Both the position numbers and the translations under genes were made by a program. The notes under the pieces are model-generated. The model was given only the letters and a program-made list of their open reading frames with translations. It ran no database searches and was not told where the DNA came from. DNA of 33,453 bases from Promethearchaeia archaeon. Its GTDB lineage: Archaea > Asgardarchaeota > Lokiarchaeia > Sigyniarchaeales > SOKP01. Positions 22,887 to 31,297 of this stretch are shown here, piece after piece. The number at the start of each line of letters is the position of its first letter. Position 1 is the stretch's first letter. The stretch is from NCBI GenBank assembly GCA_029856155.1, contig JAHQWL010000056.1, positions 1 to 33,453 of the forward strand, in the 5' to 3' direction.

Positions 22887-23561
22887 TTAAAAATTATAAA
22901 ATTTTCCTTTATCTTTCAAATTAAAAACTCCAAATCTTTGCCTGCGTACTTCTTTCATAGCTTCGGTCTGCCATACCATATCCTTAGTATAAAATTGAGA
23001 TTTATGTATTTTTAATGCTTCATAAACTTTAAATCTTAAGTCTCCTAGTTTGATTTTAATTAAGTGGTCTCCCTGAGCTTTTAATGGATTATAGAGGGTG
23101 TAAACGTAGAATTCAAGGTTCTTTAAATTGAGTTCTTCAGCAATTCTAATTGCAATATCATGGGTAGCTTGATGATCTTGGTGTTTATTGTTATCACTTG
23201 GAATTACAAATCTATCAGCATTTCTTATAATATATCTAATCAAGTCGACAGCCTTATCGATATTTTTATTTAATTCGGCATCATAAAATTTCAGAAAATG
23301 TCTATTTTCTTTTTTTACACCTAAAAACTCACCTGCAGCATCTGCTTCGGCTAATCTAATTTTCGCAAGTTCATCCTCTGTAATTCTTGTTTGTTCACAA
23401 TCTTCAAGGGTATTCTCCTGTCTTGCTTTTCGGTATCCTGCTCTGCCATCAGTAAACCAAATAATATGAACATCATTGCCTTCTTGAAGCCACTTCATAA
23501 TTGTTCCCCCTGCACCATAACTTTCATCATCTGGATGTGGGGCAAAAATTATTATTTTCAT
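22887..23561 (-). CDS. PIG-L/LmbE-family deacetylase
   Basis: A 224-residue zinc-dependent de-N-acetylase of the PIG-L (LmbE) family. The zinc motif APHPDDESYGAGGT lies at residues 7-20 (His9, Asp12, with Asp11 as probable base) and the third ligand is in KHQDHQATH (His127/His130). VHIIWFTDGRAG is also typical. Known members deacetylate N-acetylglucosamine in glycolipids, thiols or chitobiose; here an N-acetylated sugar is a reasonable guess only. It begins with ATG at 23561 and is the first gene of an operon with the sirtuin. The gene upstream is divergent. Confidence 0.92.
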   Translation of the reverse strand: MKIIIFAPHPDDESYGAGGTIMKWLQEGNDVHIIWFTDGRAGYRKARQENTLEDCEQTRITEDELAKIRLAEADAAGEFLGVKKENRHFLKFYDAELNKNIDKAVDLIRYIIRNADRFVIPSDNNKHQDHQATHDIAIRIAEELNLKNLEFYVYTLYNPLKAQGDHLIKIKLGDLRFKVYEALKIHKSQFYTKDMVWQTEAMKEVRRQRFGVFNLKDKGKFYNF

Positions 23562-23731
23562 TTTAAACCATTAATTTAATATTAATCTCTATATTTAAAT
23601 AAAGAAAAGTAGAGTGATTAAATATTGCTTTCCTTTTTGCCTATATTGACTATTTTATAAAACCCCTCCTAAGGAATTTAATATTGCATTAGATATAGAT
23701 ATAGTAGATTTTTAGAAGTGAGAAAGAATAA

Positions 23732-25132
23732 ATGAATGAAAAATGTGAAATTCTTATTGTAGGTGCAGGAACTGCTGGTACCTATTTAGGATGGCTCCTT
23801 GCTAAAAAAGGATTTTCAGTAGTTATTATTGAAAAGGATAAGAGGGAGGAGGTAGGAAAAAGATTGGATGTGATTCATTTTGAATCAGATAGGGTTGAGA
23901 AAGCAGGTATTCCACCATTTCAAGTAGGAGCACCAGATTGCATTGAAATTAGAGATGTTTCGACAGTAGTTACTCCAGATTTCAAAAAAGAGTTAAAAAT
24001 TAGAGCTTTACAAACTATTGTACGTTTAACACCATTTTTAAACCGAATGTATTCAGTATTAGAATCTGACGGGGTTAAATTGGAATTTACATGTAAATTT
24101 AAAAGTCTGATTATTGAGAACAATCAAATAGTCGGTTTAGTTGCTGAAAAAGGAGGAAAGAGCATAGAATATCGAACAGAACTTGTTATAGATGCTTCCG
24201 GTAAAGCTGCAGTTATAAGAACATCCTTACCTGAAGATTATGGCGTAGAAACATTCAATTTAGGACCTAATGATGTTATGTATGTCCTCTTACAATATAT
24301 CAAGTGGGAAAAACCAGAAGAGCCTCACCCAACCGCAAACACGGATTATAATTGGTGGTTATTATGGTTTGGTCCATCTTATGATCCAGAAGGAGCAATA
24401 TTAGGGGTTGGTCAACCCGGATCTTTTGATAATGCTCGGTTAGCGCGTGAAGATTTTCTTAAAAGAGCAGATCTACCTCCTTATGAAATAATCAAAAAAG
24501 AACAAGGAAGTACTCCATATAGAAGACCACCACATTCTTTAGTTGCGGATAGATTTTTATGTATTGGAGATGCTGCTGCAATTACCTATCCTTTTTCAGG
24601 CCATGGAGTAACAGCAACTTGGGTATTATGTATGATTGCTTCGGATGTTATAGAAGAAAATCTAAAGAATGGAAAGGATTTAACTAGGGATGTACTCTGG
24701 GAAATCAATGTGAGATATTATAGAAATCAGGGGGCAAAATTTGCAAGTCTTTTTACTCAATTGTCAGGAGTTTTGAATTTTAATGAAAAGGAATGGGATT
24801 ATTTTCTAAAGAAAGGATTGATTTATCAAACTGGAGAGGGAGAAGATATACCTGAGCCAAATAAAGAGTATGAAGAAGAGATGAGTATGGGTGAAATGCT
24901 GAATTTCTTATTCAAAATTTTGGGAGGTCTATTTCGCAGAAAATTGTCTTTTAAACATATGAAGAGTTTATTACAAGCAAATGGACTTGCTGGAAAAATA
25001 AAGAAACATTATGAAAATTATCCAGAAAATATAAAAGAATTTGATGATTGGGTCAAAAAGTCTCAAGAATTGTGGACTCAGAAAAAAACAGCAGTAAAGA
25101 AACTTCCCTCAGTAACTATTGAATATCATTAA
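23732..25132 (+). CDS. Geranylgeranyl-reductase-like FAD-dependent oxidoreductase
   Basis: A 466-residue flavoprotein of the geranylgeranyl reductase (GGR/digeranylgeranylglycerophospholipid reductase) superfamily. The FAD-binding GAGTAGTYLG stands at 11-20 with the acidic strand end VVIIEKD at 30-36. The second FAD motif LCIGDAAAITYPFSGHGVT (about 276-294) has the GD and GxG pattern of the family. The PYxRPP-like stretch before it (YRRPPHS) is usual too. In archaea such enzymes saturate isoprenoid chains of membrane lipids; paralogues act on quinones or other polyprenyl compounds. The C-terminal 100 residues are helical and variable. GAAGTGAG precedes the ATG. It is a single gene, separate from the UbiA gene. 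Confidence 0.88.
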   Translation: MNEKCEILIVGAGTAGTYLGWLLAKKGFSVVIIEKDKREEVGKRLDVIHFESDRVEKAGIPPFQVGAPDCIEIRDVSTVVTPDFKKELKIRALQTIVRLTPFLNRMYSVLESDGVKLEFTCKFKSLIIENNQIVGLVAEKGGKSIEYRTELVIDASGKAAVIRTSLPEDYGVETFNLGPNDVMYVLLQYIKWEKPEEPHPTANTDYNWWLLWFGPSYDPEGAILGVGQPGSFDNARLAREDFLKRADLPPYEIIKKEQGSTPYRRPPHSLVADRFLCIGDAAAITYPFSGHGVTATWVLCMIASDVIEENLKNGKDLTRDVLWEINVRYYRNQGAKFASLFTQLSGVLNFNEKEWDYFLKKGLIYQTGEGEDIPEPNKEYEEEMSMGEMLNFLFKILGGLFRRKLSFKHMKSLLQANGLAGKIKKHYENYPENIKEFDDWVKKSQELWTQKKTAVKKLPSVTIEYH

Positions 25133-25318
25133 TATAAATATTTACTTGGATTTTTGACATAAGATTCAATTCTGAGCTTTTATAAACAGTTATAAATCTT
25201 AACGTTTAAAAGATATCTAATATAAAATTTATTAATTTTTGAAAAATATAGGCTTCTCAAAAACATCAAAATTATAAGTTTTTAAGGAAGTTATATTAAA
25301 GAAAGGGAGTCTAGAAAT

Positions 25319-26737
25319 ATGTTAGAAAAAACAAATGAAGTAGTTTCTTATAAAAAAAGTATAATGGCTTCATATGGGTCAAGAGAGCTTTTCGGACAAT
25401 GGATAAGTGCTGCTTTTGGATTTTATGTATTCTTTTTTTATGAAAACGTAATAAAATTACCCGTAACCTTAGCCGCATTAGCATTTACGATTTACTCTAT
25501 ATGGAATGCCGTAAATGACCCCTTTATTGGTTGGTTAATGGAAAAAATTCATATGCCTTGGGAGAAAAAAGGGTATAAACGATTTCCCTGGATGATGATT
25601 GGCGCAATTCCTTGGTTAATTACATACTTACTTATCTTTCTAGTACCAGCGGCTTGGCATGCAGACCCTATAGGGAATCAATGGTTGATCTTCTGGTGGT
25701 TTTTAGGAACGCTAATTCTTTATGATACAGTATTAACGTTATATGATGTAAATGTGATTTCCGTGTATCCTGATAAATTTCGTGGATTGAAAGAAAGGAG
25801 GACTGTTCAAGGGTATGGAACGATACTGGGAATTCTAGGTCTTGTTCTTGCTTTCATAGTACCCTCATTTTTCATAGAGAAATATGTTGCTCAAACTTAT
25901 GTAAACGCAGCGATTTTTAGTGTAATTTTCGGTTCCATCTTGTTCTTATTTATTATTCCTGGAGTTTATGAAGATAAAAAAGTTAGAAGCTTATATCAAC
26001 AAAGAAAAGATACTAACCAAATTATTGAAGTAGAACCTTTTATTAAATCAACTGTTAGGGTTTTTAAAGATAGGACATTCATGATGAAAGTCATATTTTT
26101 CTTTGGATACCAAGTAGGAGGGGTAATGATTCAAACATCGGCATTATATGTCTCATTTAATCTATTACTAATGGAAGACGAGGCGATTATTTCCTTATTA
26201 GGAGCAATGCTCCTTGGAGCACTCATTTCAACACCAATATGGACTAGTATTTCACATAAAGTTAATGATAATAGAAAAATGAGTATAGCAGCAGGTATTT
26301 TGTTATTTGTTACATTCTTACCTTTAATTTTTGCGTCAGATGTAATAAGCTGGTCAATATTTTTATTCTTTTTTGGTATGGGTATAGGGGGTCATTGGTA
26401 TGTTGATCCTCCCACAATGGGAGATATACTTGACGATATTGCAGTTAGAACTGGAAAAAGTCAACAATCAATATATTATGGCTTTCAATCATTTTTCATT
26501 AAATTTGGTCAAGCATTCATCGCAATAACAATAGCATTAAGCCATGTGTTTACTGGCTATGTACCTGGTCAAGCAGTGCAGGATGGGTTAGCCCTATTTG
26601 GAATTAGGATTCACACAGCGATAGTACCTGCGATTATTGTTCTGATTACATTAATCTTGTTCTGGAAATACTATAAGCTTACACCAGACAAAGTTGCTGA
26701 AAATAAGAGAAAGTTAGCGGAGATGGGCTTACGATAA
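25319..26737 (+). CDS. GPH-family (glycoside-pentoside-hexuronide) cation symporter
   Basis: A 472-residue, 12-helix transporter of the major facilitator superfamily, GPH group (MelB/XylP/UidB-like). Diagnostic is the N-terminal SYGSRELFGQWISAAFGFYVFFFYENV followed by IWNAVNDPFIGWLMEK (about 60-75, with the cation-binding Asp). The cytoplasmic DKFRGLKERRTVQGYG and the second-half block YVDPPTMGDILDDI are also typical of the group. Such symporters import sugars or sugar acids with Na+ or H+. GGGAG precedes the ATG. A long T-run follows the stop, and the aldolase begins 242 bases downstream in the same direction, so it belongs to the same neighbourhood as the aldolase-GRE cluster but probably has its own transcript. 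Confidence 0.9.
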   Translation: MLEKTNEVVSYKKSIMASYGSRELFGQWISAAFGFYVFFFYENVIKLPVTLAALAFTIYSIWNAVNDPFIGWLMEKIHMPWEKKGYKRFPWMMIGAIPWLITYLLIFLVPAAWHADPIGNQWLIFWWFLGTLILYDTVLTLYDVNVISVYPDKFRGLKERRTVQGYGTILGILGLVLAFIVPSFFIEKYVAQTYVNAAIFSVIFGSILFLFIIPGVYEDKKVRSLYQQRKDTNQIIEVEPFIKSTVRVFKDRTFMMKVIFFFGYQVGGVMIQTSALYVSFNLLLMEDEAIISLLGAMLLGALISTPIWTSISHKVNDNRKMSIAAGILLFVTFLPLIFASDVISWSIFLFFFGMGIGGHWYVDPPTMGDILDDIAVRTGKSQQSIYYGFQSFFIKFGQAFIAITIALSHVFTGYVPGQAVQDGLALFGIRIHTAIVPAIIVLITLILFWKYYKLTPDKVAENKRKLAEMGLR

Positions 26738-26744
26738 AACTTAA

Positions 26745-26756
26745 TTTTTTTTTTTT
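26745..26756 (+). terminator. T-run terminator after the GPH symporter
   Basis: Twelve consecutive T start eight bases after the stop codon, followed by another T-rich stretch to about 26775. It is the longest T-run after any gene here and fits an archaeal intrinsic terminator. Confidence 0.6.
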
Positions 26757-26887
26757 ATTTTATTTTTTAATTTTGACATAAAATACAAATTATAATACCA
26801 AATATAAGAATTCCACCACCTCCACATCAAAAAAAAAGAAAAAAAGTTCTAAAGCACTTCAAATTATTGTACCAGAGATCGATTTTG

Positions 26888-26896
26888 TATATAAAA
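26888..26896 (+). promoter_or_regulatory. TATA-like box of the aldolase-activase-GRE operon
   Basis: TATATAAAA lies about 80 bases before the aldolase ATG. No gene lies between the symporter terminator and this box, so an independent promoter is likely. Confidence 0.4.
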
Positions 26897-26978
26897 TTAA
26901 CAAGTGATAATTTAAAAAAACGAAAATTAATTTCTATATTCAATTTAATCTTGAAAATTTGTATGTTTGTGTTTAAAA

Positions 26979-27614
26979 ATGGATGTATTTGAAAAAATCA
27001 AAGAATTTAAAATCATACCTGTTGCTATTATAAATAATGTGAATGACGCGATTCCATTAGGAAAAGCCTTAATTGAAGCAGGACTTCCAGTTATAGAAGT
27101 TACGTTTAGAACTGAAGCAGCTGCTGAATCCATTAAAAAACTAACTAAAGAACTACCAAATCTTTTTGTTGGAGCGGGTACAGTTCTAAAAGTTGATCAA
27201 GTCAAGAAAGCTGTAGAAGCTGGTGCTCAATTCATAGTAACTCCAGGCTTCAATCCTAAAGTTGTAGATTATTGCGTAGAGCAAAATATCCCCATTATTC
27301 CTGGGCTGAATACTCCAACAATGGTAGAATGGGCACTTGACCGGGGTGTAAAAGTAGTAAAATTTTTCCCCGCTAATCTTTCTGGTGGACCAAAAATGCT
27401 TAGAAGCTTAGCAGGTCCCTACCCTGATATGAGATTTATGCCTACGGGAGGGATAAACAATGATTCCTTGAATAAATATTTGGAATTACCTAATGTAATT
27501 GCATGCGGAGGAAGTTGGATAGTGAGAAAAGAATTAATTTCTGAAGGTAAATTTGAAGAAATCAAGAAATTGATAAAAGAAGCAATTTCAAGAACCGAAC
27601 ATAATATGGTTTAA
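26979..27614 (+). CDS. KDPG/KHG aldolase with a GRE-like C-terminal tail
   Basis: A 211-residue class I aldolase of the KDPG/KHG family (Eda-like), splitting 2-keto-3-deoxy acids into pyruvate and an aldehyde. Visible: IEVTFRTEAA with Glu40, VGAGTVL (64-70), VTPGFN, and VKFFPANLSGG with Lys128 as Schiff-base lysine. PTGGIN and CGGSWIV close the phosphate/carboxylate site. The length is that of the family. Odd: the last residues, AISRTEHNMV, repeat the end of the downstream radical enzyme (IISRTEHTII). The ATG at 26979 is preferred over an upstream TTG. It is the first gene of a compact operon: eight bases separate it from the activase. Substrate could be KDPG, KDG, 4-hydroxy-2-oxoglutarate or a related sugar acid. 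Confidence 0.93.
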   Translation: MDVFEKIKEFKIIPVAIINNVNDAIPLGKALIEAGLPVIEVTFRTEAAAESIKKLTKELPNLFVGAGTVLKVDQVKKAVEAGAQFIVTPGFNPKVVDYCVEQNIPIIPGLNTPTMVEWALDRGVKVVKFFPANLSGGPKMLRSLAGPYPDMRFMPTGGINNDSLNKYLELPNVIACGGSWIVRKELISEGKFEEIKKLIKEAISRTEHNMV

Positions 27615-27622
27615 ATGTGCAA

Positions 27623-28531
27623 ATGAAAGGTATAATATTTGACATTCAAAATTATGCGATATATGATGGACCCGGCATAAGAACTCTAATCTTTTTGAAA
27701 GGATGCCCTTTAAAGTGTGTTTGGTGTCAAAATCCTGAATCACAAAAACTAACTCCCCAAATATCTTATTTTGAAGAAAAATGTTTAAAATGTGAAAGTT
27801 GCATTAACGCTTGTCCTAATAAGGCTCTTCAACTACAAAACGATAAAATTGTGAGAAATGAAGAATTATGTACAACTTGTGGAACTTGTGTCGAAGTATG
27901 TCCAAATCAAGTTATGGAAATGGTTGGAAAAGAAATATTAGTTGAAGAATTAGTTGAAATTGCACTTAGAGATAAACCTTTTTATGATAATTCTGGAGGT
28001 GGTGTGACAATTTCAGGAGGAGAACCTACAATGCAGATAAAATTTCTTTTAGAAATACTTAAAGCTCTGCAAGAAAAGGGTATCCATACAGCAATAGAAA
28101 CATGTGGCTATTTTAACGATGATATAATAGAAGAATTAACTAAATTTGTTGATTTGTTTTTATTTGATATTAAGCACATTGATTCTTTAATTCATAAAGA
28201 ATACACTGGTGTACCGAATGATAAAATTTTAGCTAATTTCTCTAGATTACATTTAAAAATTGGGAGTGAAAGAATTATCCCTCGTATACCCATAATTCCA
28301 GGAGTAAATACAGATGAAGATACTATCAAAAGTATAGCATCCTTCTTGAATAAAATAAAATACAATGGACCAGTACATCTTATGCCATATAATAAATTAG
28401 CTAAAACTAAATATGAAAAAGTCGGAATGGGGAATTTATATAGAGATATGGGTGAACTTTCAGAAGAGGACCTTCAAAATATTACACATCTATTTCAATC
28501 ATATTCTTTTCATGTTGTTATTAATCATTAA
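27623..28531 (+). CDS. Glycyl-radical-enzyme activase (radical SAM)
   Basis: A 302-residue radical-SAM enzyme of the PflA-like activase group. The SAM cluster motif CxxxCxxC is at Cys28, Cys32 and Cys35 (KGCPLKCVWCQNPES). A ferredoxin-type insert carries two CxxCxxCxxxC sets (54, 57, 60, 64 and 83, 86, 89, 93) for two more [4Fe-4S] clusters, as in activases of GRE dehydratases but not of PFL itself. GGGVTISGGEPTMQ binds SAM. It abstracts the glycine hydrogen of the partner radical enzyme encoded next. The ATG at 27623 is preferred; a GTG at 27617 would add two residues. Spacing of eight bases from the aldolase suggests a common transcript. All of this is oxygen-sensitive chemistry. Confidence 0.95.
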   Translation: MKGIIFDIQNYAIYDGPGIRTLIFLKGCPLKCVWCQNPESQKLTPQISYFEEKCLKCESCINACPNKALQLQNDKIVRNEELCTTCGTCVEVCPNQVMEMVGKEILVEELVEIALRDKPFYDNSGGGVTISGGEPTMQIKFLLEILKALQEKGIHTAIETCGYFNDDIIEELTKFVDLFLFDIKHIDSLIHKEYTGVPNDKILANFSRLHLKIGSERIIPRIPIIPGVNTDEDTIKSIASFLNKIKYNGPVHLMPYNKLAKTKYEKVGMGNLYRDMGELSEEDLQNITHLFQSYSFHVVINH

Positions 28532-28690
28532 GCTATAGATTTTTTTAGATCTCTTAAACTGATTCAAAATACCAAATTATAAATATTTCTACTATATAGT
28601 TTTTAATTAGTTATCAGAAAGTTTATATTATTTCTAGGAGTTTTATAAAATTCCAAATCTCTAAAAAACCATTTTAGGATGTGGTAAAAA

Positions 28691-31276
28691 ATTATAGAAT
28701 TTATTGATAATGCGAGTGAGAGAATAAAAAGGATAAGAAGAAGACTCCTTGATGATATTCCTTTGATTTCTATAGAGAGAGCCAAACTCTATACAGAGAA
28801 ATGGAAGAAAACTCAAAATAAGGGGTTACCTCTTGGTGTAAGAGTTGCACTTTCAATGAAAAATGTTCTTGAAAACATGACTCTATATATAGATCCTGAC
28901 GATCGAATAGCAGGAAAATGGACAGAAAATTTCATCGGAATACCTGTTGATATTGAACGTGGAATATGGAACAAAGTTTTTGAAATTGAACTTGATGCAA
29001 AAACAATGAAAAAGTATATGAAAGAAAGTAACAAGAACTACATGTCATATATGATAAGAAAAATTGGACCTGATGGTCTTCGTGAATTACTTGAAAATAC
29101 CAAAAAAATAGGAGCGCCTATTACAACTCTTGGAACGGACACATTAGAACAAAGAAAAATAAATCCATATACTATTAAAGAGGATGACAAAAAACTCCTA
29201 CTTACAGAACTTATTCCTTATTGGAAAGAAAAAACACTCGCTGATATTCTAGAAAAAGAATATGCGAATTCTGAAGTATATACTGGTGAAGCATATGAAT
29301 TCTTATCTCATTTACCCTTAAAAACAGCTCAAAATGATATAGTAATATCCCCTTGTGCAGTGATTGGTGTATGGCAAGGTCATTTAGTTCTTGATTTTGA
29401 GACAATCTTGAGAAAAGGACTTTTAACTATGCAGAAGGAAGTCCAAGATGAAATTGAAAAAAATAAAGATTTACCTGATGAACAAAAAGAATTTTTGCAT
29501 TCTATCGAAATAACTCTCGAAGCTGTAATAATTTATTCGCGTAGGTTGGCAGAAAAAATAAAAGAAGAATTAAATAAAACTAGTAATGTCGATAGAAGAG
29601 ATGTATTATCAGATATGTATGAGACATGCAAACGAATCCCAACTTATCAACCTACTACATTTAGAGAAGCAGTGCAATTATTTTGGACTGTTAAAACAAC
29701 TGTGGATTTAGCGATCCCCTTTAATGTGCATGGACCAGGTCGTTTAGATCAACTTTTTTATCCTTTTTATAGCTCAGATATTAAAAAAGGTCTTATCACT
29801 CGAGAAGAAGCGCGAGAATTACTTGAAGAGTTAGTTCTAAATATAATGAGTCATAATATCCGTCCTTATTCTAATGCTGTAAGTGATTTTAGCCAACGGT
29901 TTGAAGGTTCAGAACCAGTGACAGTAGGAGGTTTAAGTGAAGATGGAGAAGATGCCACAAACGATCTTACTTATCTTGTATTAGAAGCAGCAGATAGATC
30001 AAAAGCTTCTCTTAATTTTGCTGTTCGTTTTCATGATAATACCCCTGAAGAACTATATATGAAGGTTGCTGAAATCCAATACAATGGATATTCAAGCATA
30101 TCTGTATTAAATGATAACGTATGTATTGAAGCGTTAAAGAAACGAGGTATTACTGAAAAAGATGCGAATGCCTATTCAATCACAGGATGTGTGGATATGT
30201 GTAGTCCAGGGAAAACAGGAGGAATTGGTTTTTCAGCTATTTTATTGTGTAGAACTCTGGATATGACACTTCGAAGTGGCAACTGCTTAACAATCGGTGG
30301 TCTAGTAAATGATGTGGGATTGAAAACAGGTAATCCTGATAATTTTGATACGTTCGATGAATTTCTCGATGCTTTTTATCAACAAATAAGTTTTGTTATT
30401 CAAAAAATAGTAGAAGCAACTACTATACGTGATAGATTATTTGCGAATTATTTTCCTGCACCTTTCATATCTGCATTCATGCGAGGATGCTTTAAGAGTA
30501 AAAAAGATGTAACTCAAGGAGGTGCTTATTACGATGCGGAAGGAATTCTTATAATGAATAGTATAGCAAACATGGTTGATTCTTTATATGTGATTAAAAA
30601 ACTCATCTTTGAGCAAAAAAAATTCACTTTTAAAGAGTTAATTGAAGCAATCGATAATAATTTCACGGGTAAATATAAGAAAATCCATAAACTTATTTTA
30701 GACCTGGAAGGAAAATGGGGAAATGGAAACCCTGAATGTGATGAACTTGCTCGGGAAGTTACAACTCAAATATTTGAGGAAACTTATGATTATAAAACTT
30801 ATAGAGGTGGAGTTTATGCTCCTTTTATTATATCAATGACTTCTCACACATATGATGGACGAATAGGTATTGCAACGCCAGATGGTAGACTTGCTGGGAA
30901 ACCATTTGCAGCAAGTTGTAATCCATACAATGTCGAGAAGAATGGACCAACAGGAGTCATGCGATCAGTAGCTGCTCTTGATTTTGAGCATGTTTGTGGC
31001 TGTGCAGTTAATATACGAATGCATCCATCTGGGATTGGAAAAACAAAAGAAGCTAGAAAAAAGTGGATTTCTCTTCTAAAAACTTACTATAGTTTAGGAG
31101 GTCAACAGCTTCAACCTACAGTTGTATCTACAGAAGTACTGAAAGCAGCTCAACAGAACCCAGAACCATATAGAAATATAATTGTAAAAGTTGGAGGCTA
31201 TTCTGCTTACTTTACTGACTTAGGAAAAGAAATTCAAGATGAGATCATTTCTAGAACAGAACATACTATAATTTAG
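28691..31276 (+). CDS. Glycyl radical enzyme, dehydratase-like (PFL family), unusual motifs
   Basis: A glycyl radical enzyme of about 861 residues (837 if the TTG at 28763 is used). Catalytic Cys lies in SITGCVDMCSPGKTGG (Cys500, or 476) where the usual neighbour is GCVE, and the radical Gly in IIVKVGGYSAYF (Gly836, or 812) where the usual motif is RVxGY. The protein ends IISRTEHTII. The GCV[E/D] context and the ferredoxin-type activase next to it point to the dehydratase/lyase branch, not PFL proper. The N-terminal sequence NASERIKRIRRRLLDDIPLISIERAKLYTEKWK is typical of the family and extends above the only canonical start, TTG 28763; an ATT at 28691 is used here, with a one-base error in the A run at 28686-28691 as alternative. 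It stops with TAG, converging on the next gene. Confidence 0.93.
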   Translation: MIEFIDNASERIKRIRRRLLDDIPLISIERAKLYTEKWKKTQNKGLPLGVRVALSMKNVLENMTLYIDPDDRIAGKWTENFIGIPVDIERGIWNKVFEIELDAKTMKKYMKESNKNYMSYMIRKIGPDGLRELLENTKKIGAPITTLGTDTLEQRKINPYTIKEDDKKLLLTELIPYWKEKTLADILEKEYANSEVYTGEAYEFLSHLPLKTAQNDIVISPCAVIGVWQGHLVLDFETILRKGLLTMQKEVQDEIEKNKDLPDEQKEFLHSIEITLEAVIIYSRRLAEKIKEELNKTSNVDRRDVLSDMYETCKRIPTYQPTTFREAVQLFWTVKTTVDLAIPFNVHGPGRLDQLFYPFYSSDIKKGLITREEARELLEELVLNIMSHNIRPYSNAVSDFSQRFEGSEPVTVGGLSEDGEDATNDLTYLVLEAADRSKASLNFAVRFHDNTPEELYMKVAEIQYNGYSSISVLNDNVCIEALKKRGITEKDANAYSITGCVDMCSPGKTGGIGFSAILLCRTLDMTLRSGNCLTIGGLVNDVGLKTGNPDNFDTFDEFLDAFYQQISFVIQKIVEATTIRDRLFANYFPAPFISAFMRGCFKSKKDVTQGGAYYDAEGILIMNSIANMVDSLYVIKKLIFEQKKFTFKELIEAIDNNFTGKYKKIHKLILDLEGKWGNGNPECDELAREVTTQIFEETYDYKTYRGGVYAPFIISMTSHTYDGRIGIATPDGRLAGKPFAASCNPYNVEKNGPTGVMRSVAALDFEHVCGCAVNIRMHPSGIGKTKEARKKWISLLKTYYSLGGQQLQPTVVSTEVLKAAQQNPEPYRNIIVKVGGYSAYFTDLGKEIQDEIISRTEHTII

Positions 31277-31297
31277 TTCTTAAATTTCCAAATCATT

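Noticed and set aside
28813..29405. Minus-strand frames inside the glycyl radical enzyme
   Set aside because: They lie wholly within a conserved gene, have no recognisable motifs and no ribosome binding site.
28691..31276. Calling the glycyl radical enzyme pyruvate formate-lyase
   Set aside because: PFL has two adjacent catalytic Cys and an activase without the ferredoxin insert; here there is GCVD and an eight-Cys insert in the activase.
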